Assembly (NCBI GenBank): GCA_022578605.1
Contig: MU394203.1
Coordinates: 1-10,522 of the forward strand
From: Camillea tinctor
Lineage: Eukaryota; Ascomycota; Sordariomycetes; Xylariales; Xylariaceae
DNA length: 10,522 bases
Direction of reading: 5' to 3'
Shown here: positions 1-6,829 of the stretch, piece after piece
Position numbering within the stretch: position 1 is the first letter of the stretch
Layout: each line of letters begins with the position of its first letter
Position numbers and translations under genes: made by a program
Notes under the pieces: model-generated
What the model was told of the DNA's origin: nothing
The model's input: the letters and a program-made list of their open reading frames with translations, nothing else
Database searches by the model: none

Positions 1-470
1 ACTTAACTTTAACGTTTATTTTTACTTTTTTTTTAATTATTTTTAAAAAAATTAAAATAAAAACTATTAAATTTTTTATAAATTTAAACAAAATAGGTTT
101 ATAGTTTTTTATTTATGCTATTTAACGCTTTTTAAATATAAAAAAGTTGTTTTTTATTTTAACTTTAATCTTTATAAAAAGTTAAAAAAAACAATAACTA
201 TTTTTTATTTTAAGTTTAAAAAAGTAATTAACAAAGCAATAAGTTGTTTTTTTAACTATTTTAAACTTAAAAAAAAAAAGTTAAAATAAAAAAAAAAAAA
301 CTAGCGTTTTTATGTTTAGTAAAAAAGTTAATGCTTTTATTTTTTTTTAAAAAAAAAAGTTGCTTAATTTAAAAGCAAAAAAAAAAAGTAAGGCTTATAA
401 TGCTAAAAGTTTATATAGTATAAAAGTTTTAATAAAAGTTAAGAAAAAGTTATAAGTAGGAAAGTGGATA
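1..470 (-). repeat. Diverged inverted repeat C, arm 1 (RIPped; other arm at 5838-6305)
   Basis: Read on the reverse strand, this stretch aligns end to end with 5838-6305. Examples are RC of 451-470 against 5838-5857 (both contain CCACTTTCCTACTTA), the shared words TTTATAAATTTAAACAAA and GTTTTTTTAACTATTT, and similar spacing throughout. Most differences are C-to-T or G-to-A, and this arm is the more AT-rich, so it has been mutated harder. The match stops at about 470 here and at 5837 there, which suggests a real repeat boundary. The other end runs off the window start. The repeat's identity is not recognised, and neither arm has an open frame of useful length. It is probably a fragment of a dispersed transposable element. 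Confidence 0.75.
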
Positions 471-2732
471 TATAATATATGCTTTAAAGTTTATAAAAAT
501 AAATTTATTATATATAAATATAAAATTTTTAAAAACGTTAAAAGTATAATGCTATTTATAGTAATTAAAATTAAAAGTAATTTTTTTTTTATGTTTTTAT
601 AAATTTATTAATTAATATTTAATTATTTATTAATAAAAAAATATAATGTTATAGTTTTTATTTATAAGTATTATTTTAAATTATAAGCAGTTATAATGTT
701 TTTTTTATTATAATATAGTTTAAAATATGTAATAAGTACTTATAAAAGCTATAGTTTTATTAAACTTTTAAAATATTTTAAGCTTAAAACGCTTAATTAT
801 AAAAACGCGATAATATTTTATAAAGCTTTTATTTAAAAAGTAAAAAAAGCTATTAATATTTAATAGTACTTTAGTTAATATTTTTTATAATTTTATATAT
901 AAAAATATAGTAATAATAAGTTAAAGCTTTATTTTAAAGCGCTTATTACTTATATTTATAAATAAGTTTATTGCTTTACGCTTAATTGCGCTTATAATAT
1001 AAAAAGTGCTTAATATAATATAAAATAAGTTAAGCGCGCAATATATACAATTAATTTTAATAAATTAATATAAGTTTTAATTTTTTTTAAGTATAAATAT
1101 AACTATATTAAACGTGTTAATAAAAAAACGAAATTTTTAATTGCTTTTTAGCTTAAAGTTTTTTATTAGCATTAAAAAAAGCTAATTAAAAATTTAAGTT
1201 TTTTTTTATATTTATATTTTTATTATTAAATAGTTTAATAATTTAATTAATAAAATTAAACTTAATAGTAAAAGTTTTAATTTTTTTAATATTAATTAAA
1301 GCTTTTTTTTTGCACTAAAAACTTTAACTTTATTTAAAAAAATAATTTTATTATTAACGTTATACTTAGTTACGTATTTAATAAAAATATAATTGTTTTT
1401 TTTATATTAATTAATTTTTTTAATTAATACTTTAAAAAGCTTTTTTTATTGTTTTATATTTAATAAAGTACTTTTTATTTTTTATATTTTTATTAACTTA
1501 ATTAAAATTTTAGCTTTTATTACTTTTATTGCTTTTATTATTTTAAAGTTTAATAGTAGCTTTTTATTTATTTAATTTTTTTAGTTTTTAAAAAAAATTA
1601 AACTTATTTTTTTTTAATTTAATAAAGTTAGTTTTTTTAACTTTATAAACTATATTTAAAAACTTATTATTATTGTTTAAAACTTTTTTTAATTAAAAGT
1701 ATATTAAATTAAAAACTTTAATTAAAAAAGCTTTAAAAACTATTTTTTATAGTTAAAGTTTTATAAGTTAAGTTATAATATTAAAGTTTTATACTTTTAT
1801 AATGTAATAAATAATATTATTTTAATATTTTAACTTATAAAATATAATAAAAGTTTTAATAATTTTTGCTATATTAGTAAATTATTTTTTAATAAAGTTT
1901 TTATATTTTAATTAATTATTTATTAAGTAAGCTTTTTTAAATTTTTAACTTTTTTTAATGCTAATTTAAAGCACATTTTATAAAAAAATTTTTAATTTAA
2001 GCTATTTTAATTTAATTATTTTTAAATATATTTTTATAAATATTAAAGTATGCTTTTATAAATATTTATTAAGTTTAAAACTTTTTTATTTTTTTTGTTA
2101 TAAATAAAAAGTTTATTTATTTATAGTTAAACTTATTTTTTTAAGGTTTTAATTATAGCTTAAAACATTTAAACTTTTATTATAAACTTTGCTTTATTTA
2201 AATTTTAAAACTTTTTTAAGTTTAAAATTTTTTTTTATTTTTGTTTAAAAGTTTAAAGTAGTTTTTGTTTTTTGCTTTTATTAGCGCTAGTTATTTTAAA
2301 TTTATTATTGTTATTAAAAAATTTAAAGTTAAATAAATTATTATCGTTATTAGTTTTAAGCTATAAAGTAAATAGTTATTTTTTTACGGTTTTATTTTTT
2401 TTTTGCTTATTTTTAAGTTATTATTATTTTTTAAAATAAATTATGTTTTTTTTATTTAATTTTTAAAAAAATGGTTTTAAGGTTTTTGCTATATTAAGTT
2501 ATAAAATAAATAAAAAAATTAAATATTAATAGTAACTTAAAATAATTTTTAATTAAAAAGTTAAAGTGTAGATTATATATTTTTAACTTAAAGCTTATTT
2601 TTTTTAACTAATTATTTTAGCGTAAAGTTTACTTTTTTATTAATAAAATTAAAAAAAAAATTTTTTTATTATTGTAGTAATGTTTTTTAAGTATTTTTTA
2701 GCATTTTTTATTAATTAATATTAAAGGTTTTT
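471..2732. other. Long gene-free RIP-like AT-rich stretch
   Basis: No gene, RNA or clear repeat boundary is visible here. All frames are broken by frequent TAA and TAG at about the density expected from base composition. TGA is rare, as expected where TpG has been converted to TpA. From about 1200 to 2700 the plus strand is conspicuously T-rich. Part of it (about 1720-1815) shows a weak collinear resemblance to the reverse complement of about 4225-4325, so the region may hold very old inverted repeat copies. The remaining C and G sit mainly in AGCT, GCG and AAG contexts, as expected after loss of CpA and TpG. Confidence 0.7.
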
Positions 2733-3183
2733 TAATAATAATGATAATAATAATAATATATTTTATATTTAAAAGTAGGCAATAAAATTAATTAATTAAT
2801 TAGCTATTTATAACTTTAAGTTTATATAAACTATAGAATAGTAAGAGTAAAAAGCTTTAAAAGCTTTTATATTTACATATTAAAAATTTATATAAAAAAT
2901 TCTTTGCGTTAATAAGTTAGTGCTTTATTGTAGTTAGCTTTTTTTAAAGCTTTATTAATAAATTAGTTAATAATAGCACTTTATAAAAAGCTACTTTATA
3001 AAAAGTATTAGTAATAATAAAGTTAGCAATAAGTATATAAGTTAATAATAATTACTTTATTAAATAAAAAGGTATTAGTAATAATAAAGTTAATTAATAA
3101 CAGTTACTTTATAAAAAGTTACTTTATAAAAAGGTGTTAGTAATAATAGAGTTGTTAGCAATAAATACCTTATTAATAAAGCT
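2733..3183 (-). mobile_element. 5'-truncated copy of the tRNA-headed SINE family (copy 0)
   Basis: On the minus strand this is the 3' part of the same element as 3184-3990, heavily RIPped. It starts at the point matching about 3712 of the neighbouring copy. For example, GTTGTTAGCAATAAATACC here aligns with GTTGTTGGCGATAGATACC there. It carries minisatellite units, the GCTAGCTTTTTTTAAAGC-like block and the 3' module, and ends in a (TAA)n plus-strand tail at 2733-2760. The tRNA head and the first ~280 nt are missing. Its truncated 5' end touches the tail of the next copy directly, so the two form a head-to-tail pair. No target-site duplication is recognisable. Confidence 0.8.
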
Positions 3184-3217
3184 AATGATGATAATGATAA
3201 TAATAATGATAATATAT
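3184..3217 (-). repeat. Trinucleotide 3' tail of SINE copy 1
   Basis: A run of mixed GAT/AAT triplets on the plus strand, that is ATC/ATT in element sense, lies next to the conserved ATATATT end of the 3' module. The same tail type ends every copy in the window. The mixture of C and T at one codon-like position suggests an original (CAT)n run in which CpA sites have been changed to TpA. Confidence 0.75.
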
Positions 3218-3463
3218 TTAACGTTTAGTGCGGGAGTTTATAGCTAAACTATTTATTATAGTATTTAGTTATACCTTGAGCTTGTATAGATTATAAAACG
3301 GTTAGAGTAAAGGGTTTATGCTTCTGTACTTGCGTGTTAAAAATTTACATAGAAAATCTTTTGCGTTAATGCGCTTTACTGTGGCTAGCTTTTTTTAAAG
3401 CTTTGTTAGTAGGTTGGTTGGTAATAGTACCTTGTAGGAAGCTACTTTATAAGGGGCTACTTT

Positions 3464-3712
3464 GTAGGGAGGTGTTAGCGATGATGGGGTTAGCGATGGG
3501 TGTGTGGGTTGACGATAGCTACTTTATTGGAGGGAGGTGTTGGCGATGGGGGGGTGTGGGTCGACGACAGCTACCCTATTGGAGGGAGGTGTTGGCGATG
3601 GTGGGGTTGGTCGGTGACAGCCACCTTATAGGGGGCTACCTTGTGGGGGGGGGGGGGGGGGGTGTCAGCGATAGTGGGGTTGTTGGCGATAGATACCCTG
3701 TTAGTGGGGCTG
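3464..3712 (-). repeat. GC-rich minisatellite body of SINE copy 1
   Basis: About four diverged tandem units share the plus-strand core GAGGTGTTGGCGATGG, followed by GGGTT and a GACRGCTAC-like segment. Well-defined units are 3527-3578 and 3579-3629 (about 51-52 bp). The flanking units are nearer 57-65 bp. The other SINE copies carry RIPped versions of the same units in different numbers, which accounts for much of the length difference between copies. The plus strand is G-rich, so the element's own RNA would be C-rich here. Confidence 0.75.
3645..3662 (+). repeat. Poly-G tract of 18 bases
   Basis: Eighteen consecutive G residues lie inside a minisatellite unit, with other G runs nearby (for example seven at 3548-3554). 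Such a run is prone to length change by slippage and could form G-quadruplex structures on the plus strand. It is also a likely site of sequencing error, so the exact length is uncertain. Aligned positions in the RIPped copies are not G or C runs. Confidence 0.85.
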
Positions 3713-3889
3713 TCGGCAGTGGATATTTCGGTCGCTGACATTGCCATTTGGCTAATGCTTAGCTGCTTGGCAGCTCCGTTTGCAGTGCTACTTTGGGATG
3801 TTGGCGGGGTATGTGTGTATGCCGGCAATTAGCCGGCAATAAGCTTTATTAGCCATAAAAATAGCCAATAAAAAGTGTGTGTGCCCTGG

Positions 3890-3894
3890 AAAAA
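3890..3894 (-). terminator. Possible Pol III terminator (T5) just after the tRNA-like head
   Basis: In element sense a TCTCTTTTTCC stretch lies about 13 nt beyond the last base of the tRNA-like head. Runs of T on the non-template strand end RNA polymerase III transcripts, although the length needed varies between fungi. If it acts, the head could be made as a short separate RNA. If it is read through, a full SINE transcript is possible. The copy at 6830 has T6 and the copy at 8828 a longer T run at the same position. Confidence 0.4.
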
Positions 3895-3907
3895 GAGATG
3901 GTTAGTT

Positions 3908-3989
3908 GGACCACAATGGGATTCGAACCCATTACATTAGTATTCCACACTAATGTCTGCCAGGCGCTTAACCACTGCGCCATGTGGCC
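3908..3989 (-). tRNA. tRNA-like gene forming the SINE head (82 nt, non-canonical anticodon arm)
   Basis: The acceptor arms GGCCACA and TGTGGTC pair over 7 bp (8 bp if the preceding G is counted). The D arm is GCGC-AGTGGTTAA-GCGC, and the T arm is ATGGG-TTCGAAT-CCCAT. Between them, ACATTAGT and ACTAATGT form a perfect 8-bp stem around the 7-nt loop GTGGAAT. Read as an anticodon loop, this would give GGA (serine). However, about ten bases (CTGGCAGACA region) separate the D arm from the normal 5-bp anticodon stem, and there is no long variable arm of the serine type. The same head is repeated at 6830 and 8828 in front of the same body, so it is better read as a tRNA-derived SINE promoter than as a working decoding tRNA. 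The parent tRNA is uncertain. Confidence 0.6.
3919..3982 (-). promoter_or_regulatory. Internal Pol III promoter: A box 3972-3982, B box 3919-3929
   Basis: The A box TGGCGCAGTGG and the B box GGTTCGAATCC match the eukaryotic type 2 Pol III consensus. They are spaced as in a tRNA of about 82 nt. Both are unmutated in this copy. The copy at 6830 keeps a near-intact A box (TAGCGCAGTGG) but has a damaged B box (GGTTTGAATTT), and in the copy at 8828 both are damaged. Of the three heads, this one is the most likely to be transcribed. Confidence 0.75.
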
Positions 3990-3990
3990 C

Positions 3991-4745
3991 AATATTTCTT
4001 TAAATTAACCTTTTTTATTAACGTAACGCTTATAAATAAAATTAACTTTATTAAAATTTATATTAAAGTTAAAATATAGCATTTATAAAAAAAACTATAA
4101 AAGTAAAGTTTAAAATTATTAATAACTAACTTATTAATTAAAAAGAAGCTTTTAAATATAAAAAATGCAATAAATATTATAAAAAATAAAATTTTACTTT
4201 AAAGCTTAAACTTATAAATATATACTTTTTTATTACATTAATTATAAGTTATAAAGTAAAAAATTTAACTAAATTTTACACTTTATAATTTAAAATAGCT
4301 TTAAAAATAGTTATTAAAGCTTTTAAAAAACAGTTTATTAAATTACTTTTTTATAAAAAAAACTAAAAGCTTTAAAAATAAAATTAAAACGCTGTAAAAA
4401 AAAAGCAAAATTTTTTTTTAAATTTAAACTAAACGTTTATAAAACTTTTAAAAATATTAGCTAAATTTAAAACTATAAATAAAAAAAATTTTAAGTTATT
4501 ATAAGCTAAAAATAATAAAAAATTTAAAAATAGATTTAATAATTTAAATTAAAACAAAAAAATAAATACGCTTATTATTTAATTGCTAAAACATATATAA
4601 TTTAAGCGCATAATTAAACTTTTAAGTAAATATATAAATTAATTAAAAAAGGCTTTAATATAATATATTTTATTTATTTTTATTATTTTTATTAAATTTT
4701 ATATATATAAGTTATTAGTGTTTTAATAGTGCATTATACATTTAA
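3991..4745. other. Gene-free A-rich RIPped DNA between SINE copy 1 and a 3' module
   Basis: Composition changes abruptly at the head of SINE copy 1 to A-rich sequence with almost no CpA or TpG. No frame, RNA fold or terminal repeat is recognisable. The plus strand is A-rich here, whereas 1200-2700 is T-rich. A weak collinear match in inverted orientation (about 4225-4325 with 1720-1815) hints at old duplicated material. The first bases after the SINE head (AATATTTCTTTAAA) do not match the sequence beyond either minus-strand tail, so no target-site duplication is seen. Confidence 0.65.
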
Positions 4746-4788
4746 GTGGCCGAAAGGTGGGGGTGGCCAAATAAGTGTGTACAGATGG
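4746..4788. other. Short non-RIPped island next to a 3' module
   Basis: About 43 bases keep G-rich, TpG- and CpA-containing sequence (GGTGGGGGTGGCC, GTGTGTACAGATGG) between RIPped DNA and the (TAA)n tail starting at 4789. GTGGCC occurs twice close together, at about 4745 and 4763. The island lies outside the recognised SINE sequence. It may be flanking DNA that escaped mutation or the end of another element. Confidence 0.5.
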
Positions 4789-5006
4789 TAATAATAATAA
4801 TAATATATTTAACGTCCAGTGCGGGAGCTTAAAGCTAAACCATTTACTATTAAAAAGTATTTAATTATACTTTAAGCTTATATAAACTATAAAACGGCTA
4901 AAATAAAAAGGTTACCTTTTATACCTGCGTGTTAAAACAACAAAAAAAAAATCTTCTTGCTTTTCATATTTCTCTTTAAAAACTATAAAGCACTACTTTT
5001 TATTTA
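4789..5006 (-). mobile_element. Headless 3' module of the SINE family or its LINE partner (module A)
   Basis: On the minus strand this ends with GAGC-like sequence, then CTCCCGCACTGGACGTTAAA, ATATATT and a TTA-repeat tail (4789-4807 on plus). The ~150 nt next to the tail match the 3' ends of all SINE copies, including TTATAGTTTATATAAGC and TTTTAACACGCA. Beyond the shared GCGTGTTAAAA word it diverges from the SINEs but still resembles the module at 10052 (for example ACTTTTTATTTAAGTT at the far end of both). It therefore looks like the end of a different subfamily or longer element that shares its 3' terminus with the SINE. No tRNA head or target-site duplication is present. Confidence 0.65.
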
Positions 5007-5036
5007 AGTTAAAAAATTTTATAACGTTAGTTACTT

Positions 5037-5170
5037 TAGGCAGAAGTCTTTAATGCGGAAGTAGTCGCCGCGCGAAGAGCTGCGGAATGAGCTGAAATAA
5101 AATAGCACAACATTGTTCCTACTCTTACTAGCCTTTATTTATGCCTAAACAACATAGCAGTAATTTAAGG
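5037..5170. other. Less mutated GC-richer island of unknown origin
   Basis: This stretch keeps CpG and CpA sites (AGTCGCCGCGCGAAGAGCTG at its centre), in contrast to the RIPped DNA around it. TGCGGAA occurs twice as a direct repeat at 5054-5060 and 5081-5087, and the palindrome AACATTGTT follows at about 5110. No open frame of useful length or recognised element terminus is present. It could be a remnant of a transposon end or of ordinary single-copy DNA. Confidence 0.45.
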
Positions 5171-5577
5171 GCTTTTTAGCTATTTTTTTAACAACTCTTA
5201 AGCCGACTTTGTTGCCTTTATAAAAACAATTAACCGCATTTGCCTTTTTGTTTATACTATTTAATAGTTTTTTAAACATAAAAATATTTTCGAAAATAAA
5301 AAAGCAAATTAATAAGCTAAAAAAAGCGCTAGCTTTAATTGCTTTAACTGCTTTTTTTCTTAACTTTTTTAAACTTTTTACTTTAACTTTTACTTAACGC
5401 GTTAATAAACTTAAAAAACATAACATTTTTATTAAGTAATAAATACAAAATATTTTTTACTTATATAAAAAGTAAAAGCTACTTATAGTTTTTACTTTTA
5501 AAAAGCTTATACTTAATTGCTAAACTTTATATTAACTTTTAACTAAATAAACAAGTTATAGTAACTTTGCAAATTAC
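5171..5577. other. Gene-free moderately RIPped stretch
   Basis: No gene or RNA is recognised. Mutation is lighter than in 1-2700, since CpA and TpG still occur (for example GCCGACTTTGTTGCC near 5200). Every frame is interrupted. It leads directly into repeat B at 5578, and no repeat of this part is found elsewhere in the window. Confidence 0.5.
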
Positions 5578-5836
5578 TATTAACGCTTTAATTACTTTAA
5601 AGCAGTTAATTGCTATATATGCTAATATAGTTAAAAGCAAAACTTTAATTACATTATAAAATGTTAATATACTTAATATATAATATAAAAACTTAAAATT
5701 TGTTTAAAACGTAAGTTTTAACATTTAATTAGCTATAAGGGCTATATTAACTTTATAACTTTTTTTTATAAGCTAGCTTATACGAAAAACGAAAAATTTA
5801 GTGTAACCTTTAGTAAGGCTTATAAGAGTTAGTTAT
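5578..5836 (+). repeat. Diverged inverted repeat B, arm 1 (other arm 10261-10522)
   Basis: The reverse complement of 10261-10522 matches this interval from end to end. Shared words include TATTAACGCTTTAATTA, AAACTTTAATTA, TTTAAAACGTAA-like stretches and ATACGAAAAACGAAAA. Differences are mainly C/T and G/A. The far end (5791-5836) also resembles the GCTAGCTTTT block of the SINE body. The match stops at 5836, exactly where repeat C begins. The other side is cut by the window end in the partner copy, so the full element is longer. Translation on either strand is broken and gives no recognisable protein. Confidence 0.75.
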
Positions 5837-5837
5837 G

Positions 5838-6305
5838 CATCCACTTTCCTACTTACAACTTTTTCTTAACTTTTGCTAAAACTTTTACACTATATAAACT
5901 TACGGCATTGTAAGCTTTATTTCCTTTTTTTTTGCTTTTAAATTAAGTAACCTCTTTTTTAAGAGAAAATAAAAGCATTAACTTTTTTATTAAACATAAA
6001 AACGCTAGTTTTTTCTTTTTTTATTTTAACCTTTTTTTTTAAGTTCGAAATAGTTAAAAAAACAACTTGCTACTTTGCTAGCTACTTTTTTAAACCTAAA
6101 GCAAAAAACAGCTTTTATTTTTTTAACCTTTATAAAAACCGGAATTAAAATAAAAAATAACTTGTTTATATTTAAAAAGCGCTAAATATCGCAAATAGGA
6201 AATTACGAACTTATTTTGTTTAAATTTATAAAAAATTTAACGGTTTTTATTTTAACTTTTTTTAAAAGCAGTTAAAAAAAGTAAAAGCAAACGCTAAAGC
6301 TAAGT
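5838..6305 (+). repeat. Diverged inverted repeat C, arm 2 (other arm 1-470)
   Basis: This is the less mutated arm. It keeps CpA and CpG sites that are TpA or otherwise transition-mutated in 1-470 (for example AACCGTTAAATT in reverse reads AACTATTAAATT there). It begins at CATCCACTTTCC, directly after repeat B, and runs to about CGCTAAAGCTAAGT. The boundary against B suggests either two elements joined by insertion or deletion, or a composite element. Identity is unknown. Confidence 0.75.
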
Positions 6306-6815
6306 TTAACATATTTATTAACTTTTTATTTTATTTAAATATAGCATTAAAAAAGTATGTAAAAAACTTTTAAAAAAAATAAGCTAACGTGGCTTTTTTT
6401 TAAATTTAAAACATTGTTATTAAGTTAATAATTGCTACTATACTAAATTAATTTTTAATTAATAGCAAAAAAAAAGCAAAATATATAATTAGCCTTAAAA
6501 AAAGTGCTTAATTTAGCCTTTTTTACTTAGCTCTACTTACTTTTTTGCAGTTAAGCGTTACGATATTTGCGCTTATACTTTTTAATAAAGAATAAAGAAA
6601 AAAAGCTTTGCTTTTTTGCTTATATGCGGCAGCAGTAGTAGCTAATATTAATACTAACCTTAACTTTAACTTTAATTTTAATATTTAAAAATAAAGCATA
6701 ATATAAAGCAAAAAGATTAAGCTTATAGCAATAAAAAATAATAGCTTATACTTTAAAAATAAAAAGCTTTTTATTAAGCTATTAGCTAAATATGCTTAAA
6801 ATAATTTATGCTTAG
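6306..6815. other. Gene-free RIPped stretch before SINE copy 2
   Basis: No gene is visible. The sequence is A/T-rich with small patches that keep GCGG and GCAGCAG-like sequence near 6627-6642, and a hexamer run at 6654-6681 that is described separately. The segment continues after the SINE insertion at 7571, so 6306-6829 and 7571-8813 were once contiguous. Confidence 0.55.
6654..6681 (+). repeat. Short telomere-like degenerate hexamer run
   Basis: After CTAA come four hexamers in register: CCTTAA, CTTTAA, CTTTAA, TTTTAA. Each can be derived from the fungal telomere unit CCCTAA by C-to-T changes only. The run is short and the surroundings are AT-rich, so chance is a real alternative. Confidence 0.3.
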
Positions 6816-6829
6816 TTAATTTTTAAGTA
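6816..6829 (+). repeat. Left target-site duplication of SINE copy 2
   Basis: TTAATTTTTAAGTA occurs immediately before the GGCCACA head and again, perfectly, at 7557-7570 straight after the TTA tail. A 14-bp direct repeat at these two exact places is the mark of target-primed retrotransposition and sets the element limits. Confidence 0.9.

Larger units (their letters stand above)
3184..3990 (-). mobile_element. tRNA-headed SINE-like retroelement, least mutated copy (copy 1)
   Basis: The element is read on the minus strand. Its head begins GGCCACATGGCGCAGTGG at 3989 and contains Pol III A and B boxes. A short leader, a GC-rich minisatellite and the conserved 3' module (CTCCCGCACT, then CGTTAAATATATTAT) follow. 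It ends in a mixed ATT/ATC trinucleotide tail at about 3184-3217. Collinear, RIPped relatives lie at 6830-7556 and 8828-9728. The 5' two-thirds (about 3403-3990) keeps many CpA, TpG and CpG sites and stands out as the only sizeable GC-rich island in the window. The 3' third is clearly RIPped. There is no protein-coding capacity, so movement would depend on reverse transcriptase and endonuclease supplied by a LINE, as is known for SINEs. No target-site duplication is visible here, so this locus may have been rearranged. Confidence 0.85.

Noticed and set aside
435..1190. A frame interrupted only by TAA and TAG, which might be a RIPped coding sequence with glutamine codons turned into stops
   Set aside because: About 18 stops in ~250 codons is close to what base composition predicts, other frames are similar, and TGA is rare everywhere in RIPped DNA. 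No protein family is recognisable.
3403..3738. Open frame of 111 codons on the plus strand, with overlapping frames at 3571-3828 (minus) and 3641-3832 (plus)
   Set aside because: All three lie within the GC-rich minisatellite of SINE copy 1, run antisense or across frames, give repetitive Gly/Val/Trp or Pro/Thr/Ala sequence, and exist only because this part escaped the stop-creating mutations.
3908..3989. A functional serine tRNA with anticodon GGA
   Set aside because: The GGA loop sits on an 8-bp stem displaced by about ten bases from the normal position, there is no serine-type variable arm, and the sequence is the repeated head of a SINE.
3184..3990. Copy 1 nested inside copy 0
   Set aside because: The missing 5' part of copy 0 is not found beyond 3990 and no duplicated target sequence flanks copy 1. 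Only a 7-base AATATTT coincidence is seen.
5047..5120. LTR retrotransposon terminus suggested by ACAACATTGTT
   Set aside because: No second long terminal repeat, primer binding site or polypurine tract could be identified, and the motif is short and palindromic.
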